A stretch of 64,000 bases of DNA from Pseudomonas matsuisoli (GCF_014647635.1 NZ_BMPO01000001.1:372001-436000); one strand, 5' to 3'; positions 29,354-39,233 are shown, counted from the stretch's first letter. Made by a program: numbers and translations. Notes: generated from the sequence alone by a model not told the origin.

Positions 29354-30006
29354 TGCAACCGACTTGCAGCCTGGTTCTTCTACTGTCCGGAAGCGGCAGC
29401 AATCTTCAGGCGCTGATCGACGACCTGGAACGGAATAATCATCCAGGTCGTCTTAAAGCCGTCATCTCCAACCGTGCCGATGCATTCGGCCTGACGCGTG
29501 CACGCGAGGCTGGTATCGAAACGCACGTGGTGGATCATCGTGATTACGCAGATCGCCTAGCATTCGATCGGGCGCTGATGGCCGTGATCGACGGTTACCA
29601 CCCTGACCTGGTCGTGCTCGCGGGCTTCATGCGAATTCTCAGTGCCACCTTCGTGGCCCACTACCGCGGGCGCCTGCTCAATGTTCACCCGTCCCTGCTG
29701 CCAAAGTACAAGGGCCTCGACACACACGCCCGCGTGCTGGAAGCAGGTGATCCGCTGCACGGCTGCAGCGTGCATTTCGTAACAGAACAGCTGGATGGTG
29801 GAGCTGTTATCGCACAAGCATCGGTCGACGTCCTGGCAGACGACACGGCCGAGCGTTTGGCGTTGAAAGTCCATCAGCGAGAACACATTTTGTACCCAGC
29901 CGTGATTCGCTGGTTCGCCGAAGGCCGCTTGCGCCTGAACGCCGAAGACGCAATGCTGGACGGCGTCCTGCTGCCACCCTCGGGCAAGATGATCGACATT
30001 ACTTAG
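29353..30006 (+). CDS. purN: Phosphoribosylglycinamide formyltransferase 1
   Basis: 217 residues. The N-terminal LLSGSGSNLQALID is the phosphate-binding loop; the catalytic Asn-His-Asp set is visible in LNVHPSLLP and ...VHFVTEQLDGGAVI. It uses 10-formyl-THF to make FGAR. The ATG shares its A with the purM stop (TAATG), a classic purMN coupling. Confidence 0.97.
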   Translation: MQPTCSLVLLLSGSGSNLQALIDDLERNNHPGRLKAVISNRADAFGLTRAREAGIETHVVDHRDYADRLAFDRALMAVIDGYHPDLVVLAGFMRILSATFVAHYRGRLLNVHPSLLPKYKGLDTHARVLEAGDPLHGCSVHFVTEQLDGGAVIAQASVDVLADDTAERLALKVHQREHILYPAVIRWFAEGRLRLNAEDAMLDGVLLPPSGKMIDIT

Positions 30007-30017
30007 GGAGACGATTG

Positions 30018-30731
30018 ATGCGCCGCACCCTGCTGTTCACGCTCGCATTGCTATGCGGGCAGGCACACGCTTTCGATATCAAACCGTTCACGGCGAGTTA
30101 TACCGCCGATTGGAAACAACTGCCCGTCAGCGGCAGCGCCGAACGCCGACTGGAACAAGTCGAAGGCAATCAATGGCACCTTGTTTTCAAAGCCTCCATG
30201 CTTGTCGCGGGCCTTACGGAAGAAAGTAGATTCAACCTTCAGGAAAATAGCCTGACGCCGCTGACCTATCGCTACGAGCGTAGTGGCCTCGGCAACGGAA
30301 AGAAGGTCGAGCAGACGTTCGACTGGAAGACGAAACAGCTTACGGGCGACGATGACGGCGACCCGGTCAAGATGGCGCTTAACAAAGGGTTGCTCGACAA
30401 ATCGAGCTATCAGCTAGCGCTTCAACGTGACGTTGCCGACGGCAAACAGAGCATGAGTTACCAGGTATTCGATGGCGATGAAGTTGAAACCTATGACTTC
30501 CGAGTCCTGGGTTCTGAGATGGTCAAAACGAAGGTCGGCCAGATCGATGCAATCAAAGTCGAACGCGTTAGAGACCCCACCCAAAGCAGCCGCAAGACGA
30601 CACTGTGGTTCGCCAAAGACTGGGATTACCTGCTGGTAGCGCTGAACCAGGTGGAAAAGGACGGCAAGGAATACCAGATTATGCTCAAGGACGGCACCGT
30701 AGATGGCCGCCCGGTGCAAGGCAAGAACTGA
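30018..30731 (+). CDS. DUF3108 exported protein
   Basis: 237 residues: signal peptide MRRTLLFTLALLCGQAHA, then the DUF3108 beta-rich domain (FTASYTADWKQLPVSGSAER...). Homologues follow purN throughout Pseudomonas, but the function is unknown; the fold resembles outer-membrane lipoprotein-carrier-like barrels. A TTG precedes the ATG by one codon; the ATG at 30018 has GGGAGA 7 bases upstream and was preferred. Confidence 0.88.
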   Translation: MRRTLLFTLALLCGQAHAFDIKPFTASYTADWKQLPVSGSAERRLEQVEGNQWHLVFKASMLVAGLTEESRFNLQENSLTPLTYRYERSGLGNGKKVEQTFDWKTKQLTGDDDGDPVKMALNKGLLDKSSYQLALQRDVADGKQSMSYQVFDGDEVETYDFRVLGSEMVKTKVGQIDAIKVERVRDPTQSSRKTTLWFAKDWDYLLVALNQVEKDGKEYQIMLKDGTVDGRPVQGKN

Positions 30732-30756
30732 GTGCGCATTTCCTCTTACGACGATG

Positions 30757-30793
30757 CGGCTTGTCGGGGCCAGCTGCAGGCCTCCACAAGCCG
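30757..30793. terminator. Hairpin between convergent DUF3108 and murB genes
   Basis: CGGCTTGT (30757-30764) pairs with ACAAGCCG (30786-30793), with further GGCC/GGCC pairing inside. No T run on either side. It probably insulates the two convergent transcripts. It also lies at the point where two blocks that are apart in P. aeruginosa meet. Confidence 0.5.
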
Positions 30794-30827
30794 TATGTTT
30801 CAGATTGCGTAAAGGCCCGTCCGACGG

Positions 30828-31847
30828 TCAGATAATGCGTGGTTCGATTTCCAGATCGACGCCGAAGCGGCGCTTGATATCGTCCTGAATCAACCGCGCC
30901 AGCGCCAGAATCTCTGCCCCACTAGCAGCCCCATAATTGACCAGCACAAGCGCCTGATGCTGATGCACGCCAGCATCACCCTTGCGGTAGCCGCGCCATC
31001 CTGCCTGATCGATTAGCCAGCCCGCTGCGAGCTTCACGCGGCCTTCCGCCTGTGGATACAGGACAGCACTTGGAAACGACGCTTTCAGCGCTGCAGCCTG
31101 TTCACTGGAAATCACCGGGTTCTTGAAAAAGCTGCCAGCGTTGGGCAGCACCTTGGGATCGGGGAGCTTTTCGGCGCGGATGGCACAGATGGCGTTACTG
31201 ACGTCTTGCGGTGTCGGGCTATCGATTCCGAGCAGCTGCAGTCGCTGCTGGATAGGACCATACTCCAAGCGCAGCGATGGCTGGCGACTCAGCCGAAAAC
31301 GCACGCGTAGGATGATCCACCGATCGAGTGACTGCTTGAAGCAGCTTTCCCGATACCCGAACGCACAGGCGGCCGCATCGAAGTCGACGAGCTTACCGGA
31401 CTGCCGGTCAAGCGCAGTCAGGCCTGAAAATACGTCCTTAATTTCGACGCCATAGGCGCCGATGTTCTGAACCGGCGCAGCGCCCACGGTGCCGGGAATG
31501 AGGCTCAAATTCTCCAAACCGTAGAAGCCCATTTCCAGGGTTTGCAAAACGAACGGATGCCAGGGCTCCCCCGCTTCGACCTCGACTGTCACCATAACGC
31601 CGTCATCGCTCACGAGCCGGACACCACGACTCGCCATGTGCAGCACCAATCCTTCAATGTCCTGGCTAAATAGAACATTGCTTCCGCCGCCAAGCAGTGT
31701 GACCGGCAGCGAGTGGCGGCGCGCGTGGTCGAGCGCTTGGACGACTTCACTATCGTCGGATACCCGGACGTACTGCCGAGCCGTCGCCTGGAGGCCGAAC
31801 GTATTCAGTGATGCGAGTGGAAAATCGCGTACATAGTCGGGTGTCAT
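30828..31847 (-). CDS. murB: UDP-N-acetylenolpyruvoylglucosamine reductase (type I MurB)
   Basis: 339 residues. FAD-binding domain with LLGGGSNVLF (about 52-61) and GLENLSLIPGTVGAAPVQNIGAYG (split here around residue 110-130), the catalytic Ser in NAGSFFKNP (about 238) and a C-terminal Glu. Length and the insertion with Tyr (SFRY-type replaced by GYRES) fit the E. coli-like type I form. Last gene of the exbB-to-murB operon; its ATG overlaps the phosphatase stop by 4 bases. Confidence 0.96.
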   Translation of the reverse strand: MTPDYVRDFPLASLNTFGLQATARQYVRVSDDSEVVQALDHARRHSLPVTLLGGGSNVLFSQDIEGLVLHMASRGVRLVSDDGVMVTVEVEAGEPWHPFVLQTLEMGFYGLENLSLIPGTVGAAPVQNIGAYGVEIKDVFSGLTALDRQSGKLVDFDAAACAFGYRESCFKQSLDRWIILRVRFRLSRQPSLRLEYGPIQQRLQLLGIDSPTPQDVSNAICAIRAEKLPDPKVLPNAGSFFKNPVISSEQAAALKASFPSAVLYPQAEGRVKLAAGWLIDQAGWRGYRKGDAGVHQHQALVLVNYGAASGAEILALARLIQDDIKRRFGVDLEIEPRII

Positions 31848-32311
31848 GACCGGTCCCTAACCTCAGCCAGTAAAGCGTCAGCGCCTTGCTCGATCATTGC
31901 CAACACACGGCTGAAACCGTCCTCACCGCCGTAATACGGATCAGGAACCTCACCCGGACCGATATCGTACCGACCCAGAAACAGATCCATTTCGGCGCGT
32001 GAACTTGGCTTTGCCAACCTGCGAATTTCTTCCAGATTCATGTGATCCATTGCCAGGATCAAGTCGAAGCGATCGAAATCATCCGGTCCGAACTGGCGAG
32101 CACGCAACGAAGACAAGTCGTACCCGCGACTGAGGGCCGCCCTTTGTGTCCTTGCATCGGGCGCCTTGCCGATATGCCAGCCGCCCGTCCCGGCGGAGTC
32201 GATAAGTACACTATCGGTCAAGCCTGCTTGCTGGATCTTGCTTCGGAATACGCCTTCAGCGGTCGGTGAGCGGCAAATATTGCCGAGGCAGACGAACAAT
32301 ATCCGCATCAT
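31844..32311 (-). CDS. Low-molecular-weight protein tyrosine phosphatase
   Basis: 155 residues. Signature loop CLGNICRSP (Cys8, Arg14) and the general-acid DPYYGG motif (about Asp123). Such phosphatases act on tyrosine kinases of exopolysaccharide assembly or on other phosphotyrosines; no BY-kinase gene is in the window. It overlaps kdsB and murB by 4 bases each. Confidence 0.93.
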   Translation of the reverse strand: MMRILFVCLGNICRSPTAEGVFRSKIQQAGLTDSVLIDSAGTGGWHIGKAPDARTQRAALSRGYDLSSLRARQFGPDDFDRFDLILAMDHMNLEEIRRLAKPSSRAEMDLFLGRYDIGPGEVPDPYYGGEDGFSRVLAMIEQGADALLAEVRDRS

Positions 32312-33072
32312 GCGCCGAGCAAGCGACGCACGCGCTCGAGATCTTCAGGCGTGTCGACGCCTGCGGGCGGCGCCTCCAAGGCATCGGCGACGTGGATTCG
32401 GACGCCGTGCCACAACGCGCGAAGCTGCTCGAGCGATTCGCACTGCTCCAACCAACACGGGCCCCAGGCCACGAAATCGTGAAGAAAGCCCGCACGATAG
32501 GCATAGATACCAATGTGGCGACGGTAGGGAACACCTTCCGGAAGCACGTCGCGACGCTTGGCGAGTGCATCGCGCGCCCAAGGCAAAGGTGCCCGGCTGA
32601 AGGTCAAGGCCAGACCATTCAGATCGCTCGTGACCTTAACCACATTGGGATTGAACAACGCGTCTACCTCATGGAGAGGCTCCGCGAGCGTGGCGATACC
32701 CGCTTCCGGATGCGCCGCGAGATTCGCGGCGACCTGATTCACGATGACCGCCGGAACGAGCGGCTCGTCGCCCTGCACATTCACGACAATCTCGTCATCG
32801 CCCAGGCCCAGCAGGCTGGCAACCTCCGCCAAGCGGTCGGTTCCAGACTGGTGATCCTCTCGCGTCAGCAGAACGTTCGCGCCAAACCCCTCGCACGCCG
32901 AGACGATCGCCTCATTGTCGGTCGCCACAACGACGTTCGCGGCAGCGCTTTTGCGCGCCTGCTCCCATACGTGCTGCACCATAGGCTTGCCCGCGATGTC
33001 TTGCAGGGGCTTTCCCGGCAGGCGAGTCGAGGCATACCGAGCGGGAATGACGACGGTAAAACCTGCACTCAT
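32308..33072 (-). CDS. kdsB: 3-deoxy-manno-octulosonate cytidylyltransferase
   Basis: 254 residues; nucleotidyl-transferase fold with [15 protein letters not shown] (about 10-24) and [22 protein letters not shown]. It activates Kdo as CMP-Kdo for the LPS inner core. Placed between the Trm112-like gene and the phosphatase with 4-base overlaps on both sides. Confidence 0.97.
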   Translation of the reverse strand: MSAGFTVVIPARYASTRLPGKPLQDIAGKPMVQHVWEQARKSAAANVVVATDNEAIVSACEGFGANVLLTREDHQSGTDRLAEVASLLGLGDDEIVVNVQGDEPLVPAVIVNQVAANLAAHPEAGIATLAEPLHEVDALFNPNVVKVTSDLNGLALTFSRAPLPWARDALAKRRDVLPEGVPYRRHIGIYAYRAGFLHDFVAWGPCWLEQCESLEQLRALWHGVRIHVADALEAPPAGVDTPEDLERVRRLLGA

Positions 33073-33254
33073 TTATCAAGCCGCTCTTCAACGTTCAACG
33101 TACGCGCCTCGCTTTCCAGCATGACGGGGATGCCGTCGCGAACAGGGTACGCGAGGCCGTCTGCCTTGCAGATCAGCTCGGACTTGTCGTCGGACAGTTT
33201 CAGCGGGCCCTTGCACAGCGGGCAAGCCAGTATGTCGAGCAGTTTGGGATCCAT
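33069..33254 (-). CDS. Trm112-family small protein (YcaR-like)
   Basis: 61 residues: [18 protein letters not shown] with one CxxC, then [22 protein letters not shown]. The frame opens 40 codons earlier inside lpxK, but the family begins [12 protein letters not shown], and that start removes the overlap. In bacteria it is regularly found between lpxK and kdsB. Role unproven; eukaryotic and archaeal Trm112 activates methyltransferases. Confidence 0.93.
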   Translation of the reverse strand: MDPKLLDILACPLCKGPLKLSDDKSELICKADGLAYPVRDGIPVMLESEARTLNVEERLDK

Positions 33255-33283
33255 AGAGGGTTCCTCTGAAATCGTTTCGGTGA

Positions 33284-34285
33284 TCAGTGTCGCCCAGCGA
33301 GCAGGCGCGGAAGCTGCGCGTCGAACCATGCGCGAAACCCCGCCGAAGGGACCGCTTGAACCTCCAGATACCACCAGTCATCGCGGGCGAAGGGTGCGCA
33401 TTTGACCGCGTCTTTTTCGGTCATGACGACTGGAAGGGAGGGTTCGAAGGCGAGTGCGTCGGGCGTGAACTCCGCATGGTCGGGAAAGGCGTGAGGTACA
33501 GGTCGGCAGTTTAGCGTTTCAAGGGTACGGAAGAAACGCTGGGGATTGCCGATACCCGCAACGGCATGAACCGTCTGACCCGCGAAATGAGTGGGAGACA
33601 CCCGCTCATGGGTGACTAGGTTGACCAGCGCGCTGGGTTGCAAGGTCATACCGAACCCGCGCGCCGAATCATTCTCGGCACCATTGCATAGGACCGCGTC
33701 GACCTCGGCCAAACGCTCGACCGGCTCGCGTAGCGGACCTTCGGGAAGACAACGCTTATTACCCAGACCCCGCGCCGCATCGATGAGTACCAGCTCCAGG
33801 TCCCGCGCCAGCCCGTAATGCTGTAGGCCATCGTCAGAAAGCAGCAAATCCAGCGGCTCCTGCTCCAACAACGCTTTGGCACTACGCGCCCGCTGCGGGT
33901 CGATCATCATGGGCACGCCGGATCGTTGCACGATCAGCAGAGGCTCATCCCCCGCATGCGCTGCTGACTGGTGGGCAAGGATTCTAAAGGGGAACGCTGG
34001 CGGCTGAGCACCGTAGCCGCGACTGATCACGCCAACCCGTATCCCGTTGCGGCGACAGTGTTCGACGAGCCAGAGGATCATCGGTGTCTTACCGGTCCCA
34101 CCGACCGTCACGTTACCCACCACCACCACTGGCACCGGCGCTCGATAGATGTCTCCTTCCCCGCGTAAATACCGCCGTCTTTTAGCGCGCACGATACGTC
34201 GGTAGATCCACTCTAAGGGCCGAAGCACGAAGAGCGCGGGATGCCCCTCGTACCACGCGGTGAGCAGACGCTCCGAAAGACTCAC
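33284..34285 (-). CDS. lpxK: Tetraacyldisaccharide 4'-kinase
   Basis: 333 residues. One N-terminal membrane-associated helix, then an atypical P-loop [13 protein letters not shown] (about 57-69). It phosphorylates the lipid A precursor at the 4' position on the inner membrane. The start overlaps exbD by 4 bases; 29 bp precede the Trm112-like gene. Confidence 0.96.
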   Translation of the reverse strand: MSLSERLLTAWYEGHPALFVLRPLEWIYRRIVRAKRRRYLRGEGDIYRAPVPVVVVGNVTVGGTGKTPMILWLVEHCRRNGIRVGVISRGYGAQPPAFPFRILAHQSAAHAGDEPLLIVQRSGVPMMIDPQRARSAKALLEQEPLDLLLSDDGLQHYGLARDLELVLIDAARGLGNKRCLPEGPLREPVERLAEVDAVLCNGAENDSARGFGMTLQPSALVNLVTHERVSPTHFAGQTVHAVAGIGNPQRFFRTLETLNCRPVPHAFPDHAEFTPDALAFEPSLPVVMTEKDAVKCAPFARDDWWYLEVQAVPSAGFRAWFDAQLPRLLAGRH

Positions 34286-34710
34286 GGCTTGGCTTCGGCC
34301 TGAACGGTCGTGATGCGCAAGTGGGCGAATCCAAGCTTTCCAGCAGCGTCCATGGCCGTCACGACCGCTTGGTGCGGGGTATTGGCGTCGGCACTGATCG
34401 TCACTGGCTGAGCGGTGTCACCGCCAGACTCACGCTGCAGCGCTGCCTGCAAACCTTGCAGGTCGCTACGCAGCAGTTCTTGGCCATTCAATGCGTACTT
34501 GCCGTCGGCGCTGATCATGATTTCCAGCACCGGATTGGCGGACGCCGTCGGCTCGGCGCTGTCCGCTTCGGGCAGATTCACTTGAAGCTGCGTTTCGCGG
34601 GTGAACGTAGTGGTCACGACAAAAAATAGCAGCAGAATGAAGACGACATCGATAAGGGAGGCGAGATTGATCTCGACGTTCTCCCGCTCCCGGCGGCGAC
34701 GGAATTTCAC
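34282..34710 (-). CDS. exbD: ExbD-type energy-transducing subunit
   Basis: 142 residues: charged N-terminus ([16 protein letters not shown]), one membrane helix (about 16-38, [17 protein letters not shown]) with the conserved Asp in LIDVVF, and a periplasmic domain. With ExbB it forms a proton channel like TolQR. Its position with lpxK and comEC is conserved in pseudomonads and distinct from the TonB-linked copies, so the energised partner is uncertain. Confidence 0.95.
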   Translation of the reverse strand: MKFRRRRERENVEINLASLIDVVFILLLFFVVTTTFTRETQLQVNLPEADSAEPTASANPVLEIMISADGKYALNGQELLRSDLQGLQAALQRESGGDTAQPVTISADANTPHQAVVTAMDAAGKLGFAHLRITTVQAEAKP

Positions 34711-35339
34711 GCCTTCTCCTCGCTCAGATCGACCTCGCGATCGCCCTGGACGACCTCGACCAACTTAATCGCCTCCTGCTCCATCCCTACGACCAGCTCA
34801 TCGATGCGACGCGTCAGGTAGCGGTGAAAGAACAAAGCGGGGATCGCCACGATCAATCCAGCCGCCGTTGTGATCAGAGCGGTTGCGATGCCACCGGCGA
34901 GTTGACCGGCATTGGTCATTCCCGACCCCATGAATGCACTGAAGATCTCGATCATGCCGATGACCGTGCCTAATAAACCAAGCAATGGGGCAATGGCGGC
35001 TATCGTGCCAAGGACGGTCAGGTAGCGCTCAAGCTCGTGAATGACACGCGAAGCGGCCTCCTCGATGCTTTCCTTCATGATCTCGCGGCCGCGCTTAGAG
35101 TTAGCCAGTCCCGCCGCAAGGATCTCGCCCAGCGGCGCCTGTGCGCGAAGCTCCTTGAGCTTGTCGTTGCTCAGCTTCCTCTCTTTGATCCAACGCCATA
35201 CCTGCCCAAGCAGGTGCGGTGGCGCTACACGACTGGCGCGCAAGGTCCATAGTCGTTCTGCAATGATTCCAACAGCCGCGATAGAACACAGAATGATTGG
35301 CAGCATCATCCAGCCGCCTGCCTTGACCAGCTCCCACAC
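34707..35339 (-). CDS. exbB: ExbB/TolQ-type proton-channel subunit
   Basis: 210 residues with three membrane segments (about 10-30, 115-138 and 155-178; LGTIAAIAPLLGLLGTVIGMI and IATALITTAAGLIVAIPALFF). First gene of a seven-gene block exbB-exbD-lpxK-trm112-kdsB-ptp-murB whose members overlap or nearly touch. It begins 76 bp after the comEC stop, so it could be cotranscribed with comEC. Confidence 0.95.
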   Translation of the reverse strand: MWELVKAGGWMMLPIILCSIAAVGIIAERLWTLRASRVAPPHLLGQVWRWIKERKLSNDKLKELRAQAPLGEILAAGLANSKRGREIMKESIEEAASRVIHELERYLTVLGTIAAIAPLLGLLGTVIGMIEIFSAFMGSGMTNAGQLAGGIATALITTAAGLIVAIPALFFHRYLTRRIDELVVGMEQEAIKLVEVVQGDREVDLSEEKA

Positions 35340-35414
35340 GATGGACCGCTCCTGTTCGCAAAGGGCGTCACTCTAGCATAGGGCCCATGACGGAAAGAGG
35401 GATAACGCTCGCAT

Positions 35415-37634
35415 TTAACGCCAGAAGACAACGTGATCGCGGCGCGTGAGTATCGCCTTTCCATGCGTTCCCAGCTGGATATGGATCGCGCCCGTTGCGG
35501 CAGTATCCAGTACCTCGACCCCATGCGCATTGAGGCGACCGATAACGTCGGGGTGTGGATGGCCGTAACCGTTGTGTTTGCCCCGTGAAATCAGCGCGAC
35601 GGCAGGTGCGACCGCGTCGAGAAACGGGTCGCCGGTACCGGTCTTGCTGCCGTGATGTGCCGCTTGCAACCACCGGGAAGGTAGGTTCCAGCCGCTTTCG
35701 ATAAGGCGCTTTTCAGTGGCCATATCGACATCCCCCGTCAGCAGAACCGACTCACCATTCGCTTCCACCCGAAGCACACAAGACGATGCGTTGCTGTCGC
35801 TCGGCGCTGGGCTCCGCCAGGTCGTGAACGTTACGCCATTCCAGCGCCATGATTCCCCGCCGCAGGATTGTGCATTCAACACCGCGGGTAGCGCCTCTGG
35901 CTCTCCACTGCTGACTCGGAGGATCGGCATTGTAGAATGCAACGCCAGTGCGCCACCTGCGTGATCGGCATCTGCATGACTCAATAACAATTCATCCAGT
36001 CGATGAACACCTAACGCTCGAGCATTTGGCAGGACGACCCGGGCCCCAAGGTCGAAGTCGCCGAATCGCGGCCCTGCATCGTAGACCAACGCATGATCGC
36101 GGGTCCGAATAAGTACCGCTTGCCCTTGCCCGACATCGAACATCCAGACATGAGCCTGGCCTTCCGGGACCTCCTCTGCCGGCGCGAAGAACAGCGGCAG
36201 AAGCAGAATGCCTCCCAATAACCGCCCTGGTGTGCCTGCCGGCAGCAGAAGGCAAATCGCGCCCAGTCCACCCAGCAACCAGCCCCACCACGGCACATGT
36301 ACTGGAAGCCAAACGGGAATTGCATCGGCTATCACCGCCAAGATTCGGAACAATAGCTCTAGGAGAAAACCGGCCAACCACAGCAGACTCGATCCGACCC
36401 AGGGAATGGGCAATAGCAAACACCCTAACAAAGCAATCGGCACAATCCCCACGCCGACCCAGGGAACCGCGATGAGATTTGCAATCGGACTCGAGAGGCT
36501 CACGGGAAGCCCGAGTATCAATAAAAAGGGAAGCAGCCCCACCGTGACCGTCCACTGTGCTCGCCAGGCCGTCGCGAGCATGCCCAGAGCACCAAGACGA
36601 CCTACGAAGGCCAACGCCAAGATGGAAACCGCACCGAACGAGAGCCAAAAGCCGGGTTGAAGCACGGCCAACGGCTCGGCGAGAAGAACGACGTTCAACG
36701 CGACGAGCAATGGCAGCACGATGCCTAACTGACGAAATCGCCAACGCCAGAGCAAAACCAACGCGACCATTACACAAGCCCGTCGAACCGGGACCTGGAA
36801 GCCTGCCATCAGCCCATAGGTCAACGCTGCCAAGAACGCGGCGATGCATGCGCACGGGATCCAGGGCCATTGCCTGGGCCACAGCCCAAGACGCGCCATA
36901 CCGAAAAACAAGCCATACACCAGGCCCGCGACCATGGTGATGTGCTGACCCGAAATAACCATCAGATGGATGGTTCCGGTAGCCTGTAGCAACGTCCAAT
37001 CCGCGCTCGAAAGCCCAGATCCATCCCCCACGATCAATGCAGCCAATGCGCCTTCGCGACCATAGGCGTCCTGCTCGAACAGCGCCTGCCTTATCGAATC
37101 GCGCAATCCGTTCAGGCCGCCTGGCGCCGCCACCTGCTCACCGGCCTTCACGGTTCCCGTCGCGCCAATACGACGCGCTAACAACCACGCCTCGTAGTCG
37201 AACCCAACCGGATTCACCAGCCCGTGCGGCGCCCTCAGTGTCACGGCGACTCGCAGATGTTCTCCCGCTTTGAGGTCTGGACCACCACGCCAAGAAAGAC
37301 GCAGCAAGGACGGCAATTCGGCGCGTCGCGATCGCGCATTCGCGAGCTCGAACCGCACCCCATCTGCCGTCTGTTCAGGAAGGCCAACCACGTTCCCGGT
37401 AACCCACAGGGTGCGCCCGTCTAAAGCCGGCGCGAGCCTGTCATCCAGGGCGTTCTGCGCGGAGAAGCAGGCCCAGGTGAAGCCCAGCAGAAAAAAGGAA
37501 AGTACGAACGCGCGCGACAGCAGAAATACCGGCGAGACGACCGCGAGCAAGGCCAGAATCCATCCCGGCGGCAGGCTTGGCAAAAACCTCAATGAAACAA
37601 GGCCGGCCGCTAACGCCAACAGGGCTAGGCGCAT
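35415..37634 (-). CDS. comEC: ComEC/Rec2 DNA-uptake channel
   Basis: 739 residues: N-terminal membrane helices and OB-like domain (about 60-160), the competence membrane domain (about 200-480, multiple helices), and a C-terminal metallo-beta-lactamase domain with LLSHADADHAGG (about 555) and AAHHGSKTG (about 660). In transformable bacteria it moves single-stranded DNA across the inner membrane; the metal domain may degrade the other strand. All main motifs are intact. Upstream of its start lies the palindromic element at 37772-37972 instead of the gene that occupies this spot in P. aeruginosa. Confidence 0.94.
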   Translation of the reverse strand: MRLALLALAAGLVSLRFLPSLPPGWILALLAVVSPVFLLSRAFVLSFFLLGFTWACFSAQNALDDRLAPALDGRTLWVTGNVVGLPEQTADGVRFELANARSRRAELPSLLRLSWRGGPDLKAGEHLRVAVTLRAPHGLVNPVGFDYEAWLLARRIGATGTVKAGEQVAAPGGLNGLRDSIRQALFEQDAYGREGALAALIVGDGSGLSSADWTLLQATGTIHLMVISGQHITMVAGLVYGLFFGMARLGLWPRQWPWIPCACIAAFLAALTYGLMAGFQVPVRRACVMVALVLLWRWRFRQLGIVLPLLVALNVVLLAEPLAVLQPGFWLSFGAVSILALAFVGRLGALGMLATAWRAQWTVTVGLLPFLLILGLPVSLSSPIANLIAVPWVGVGIVPIALLGCLLLPIPWVGSSLLWLAGFLLELLFRILAVIADAIPVWLPVHVPWWGWLLGGLGAICLLLPAGTPGRLLGGILLLPLFFAPAEEVPEGQAHVWMFDVGQGQAVLIRTRDHALVYDAGPRFGDFDLGARVVLPNARALGVHRLDELLLSHADADHAGGALALHSTMPILRVSSGEPEALPAVLNAQSCGGESWRWNGVTFTTWRSPAPSDSNASSCVLRVEANGESVLLTGDVDMATEKRLIESGWNLPSRWLQAAHHGSKTGTGDPFLDAVAPAVALISRGKHNGYGHPHPDVIGRLNAHGVEVLDTAATGAIHIQLGTHGKAILTRRDHVVFWR

Positions 37635-37771
37635 CGGAAATCCTTTTCCTTTGGCTTTCAGCGAAGAAGAGCTACTGGCGCTTTATAGGTTCAAACGCGC
37701 CGCGAGCAGGGACGGCACCCTATCAAACACACGCCGGCTGCGGAGGAACTGGTGCACGGTCTGACCAGCGC

Positions 37772-37972
37772 CTAGGGTCTGTTGCCGCTTCGTTCGCGGC
37801 CGCAACGACGCCGCGCGCCAAAACAGGCCCGTCCCTACGGGTTGCGCGGGAAATGGCCTCCGCTGTCGTTGCAGGATTTGGCAAGGGAATAGCCATTACC
37901 TGCATCCTGCGCCTAACCGGAGGCCATCTCTCGCAGCAACGCGGCTCGCGACGAAACGGCAACAGACCCTAG
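37772..37972. mobile_element. Palindromic MITE-like element, 201 bp
   Basis: CTAGGGTCTGTTGCCG at 37772-37787 is the exact reverse complement of 37957-37972. Further matching arms lie inside: ATGGCCTCCG (37853-37862) with CGGAGGCCAT (37918-37927), and GCAGGAT (37871-37877) with ATCCTGC (37904-37910). CTAG at both outer edges could be a 4-bp target duplication of the kind made by IS5-group elements. It encodes no protein. It fills most of the 348-bp gap 37635-37982, ending 10 bases before the lolE stop and 138 bases before comEC. Confidence 0.8.
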
Positions 37973-37982
37973 CCTACGCCAT

Positions 37983-39227
37983 CTACTCGTAGCGCAATGC
38001 TTCGGCTGGCTGCGTCTGTGCGGCGCGCCTTGCGGGATAGAGCGTCGCCAGGAAACTGAGCAGAAATCCCGCCGCGCAGATCAAGGCGACATCTCCCATC
38101 TGCAATTGGGACGGTAGCGAATTCACAAAGTAGATGTCGGAGCTGAACACGTGTTGCCCGGTTACCCGCTCGATCCAGTTCACGACTTCACTGACGTTCA
38201 ACGCCAACAAAACGCCGAGAATGCCGCCGGTCAACGTCCCGACACTACCAATCACCGTACCCTGCACCATGAACGTCGCCATGATCTGCCCAGGGGTCGC
38301 GCCAAGTGTGCGCAAGATGGCGATATCCGCCTGCTTGTCGGCCACCACCATGATCAGCGTGGCAATGATATTGAACGCGGCGACAGCAATGATCAGCAGC
38401 AACAAAAGCCCGATCATGGTCTTTTCCATCTTCATCGCAGCAAACAAACTGCCCTGGCTCTTCGTCCAGTCGCTTGCCGTGAAATCGGCACCCAAGCGAC
38501 TGGCAAGGTCAGCGGACACTTGCGGCGCTGCGTACAGATCCTTCAGTTTCAGCCGGAGAGACTCGACCTTTCCGGGCTCGTTACGCTGAATTTGTTCGGC
38601 ATCGGCGATGTGGATGAGCCCTAATGACCCATCTATTTCCGCGCCTACCTTGAACATGCCAACGATGGTCAGGCGGTGCATACGCGGCGTAACGGCGCTT
38701 GACGTCGCGCTGACTTCCGGCACGATCAGGGTCAGACGATCGCCCATCCGCAAACCGAACCGACGAGCGACCAGCTCGCCGATCACGATGCCGAACTCTC
38801 CGGGCTGCAGGGCGTTCAATCGACCTTGCGTCACATGGTCAGCAACGATCGACACCTTGGATTCCTCCGCAGGATCGATGCCGTGAATCTGCACCGGTTG
38901 CATCGAACCATGGAACGACAGCATGCCATCGAGCTCCGCGAACGGAACTGCGGCTTCGACACGCGGATCGGCCGTCAAGGCCTTTGCCTGTACCCGCCAA
39001 TCGTCCAATGGCTCGCCCGCCGTCACCACGGCGTGCGGCACCATGCCGAGGATGCGCGAGCTCATTTCCTGTTGGAACCCGTTCATCACCGACAGCACGA
39101 CAATCATCGCCATGACCCCCAGTCCAAGGCCGATCATCGAGGTTAGGGAAATGAAAGAAATGAAGTGATTGCGGCGCTTGGCCCGCGTGTAACGCGCGCC
39201 GATAAAAATTGCGAGAGGCCTGAACAT
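37983..39227 (-). CDS. lolE: Lipoprotein-releasing permease LolE
   Basis: 414 residues of the LolC/LolE family: N-terminal helix (about 25-48, SLTSMIGLGLGVMAMIVVLSV), a large periplasmic domain (about 50-265) and three C-terminal helices, with the conserved final YPARRAAQTQPAEALRYE. With LolC and LolD it extracts lipoproteins from the inner membrane for LolA. Third gene of lolCDE. The assignment to E rather than C follows gene order. Confidence 0.94.
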   Translation of the reverse strand: MFRPLAIFIGARYTRAKRRNHFISFISLTSMIGLGLGVMAMIVVLSVMNGFQQEMSSRILGMVPHAVVTAGEPLDDWRVQAKALTADPRVEAAVPFAELDGMLSFHGSMQPVQIHGIDPAEESKVSIVADHVTQGRLNALQPGEFGIVIGELVARRFGLRMGDRLTLIVPEVSATSSAVTPRMHRLTIVGMFKVGAEIDGSLGLIHIADAEQIQRNEPGKVESLRLKLKDLYAAPQVSADLASRLGADFTASDWTKSQGSLFAAMKMEKTMIGLLLLLIIAVAAFNIIATLIMVVADKQADIAILRTLGATPGQIMATFMVQGTVIGSVGTLTGGILGVLLALNVSEVVNWIERVTGQHVFSSDIYFVNSLPSQLQMGDVALICAAGFLLSFLATLYPARRAAQTQPAEALRYE

Positions 39228-39233
39228 GATCCG

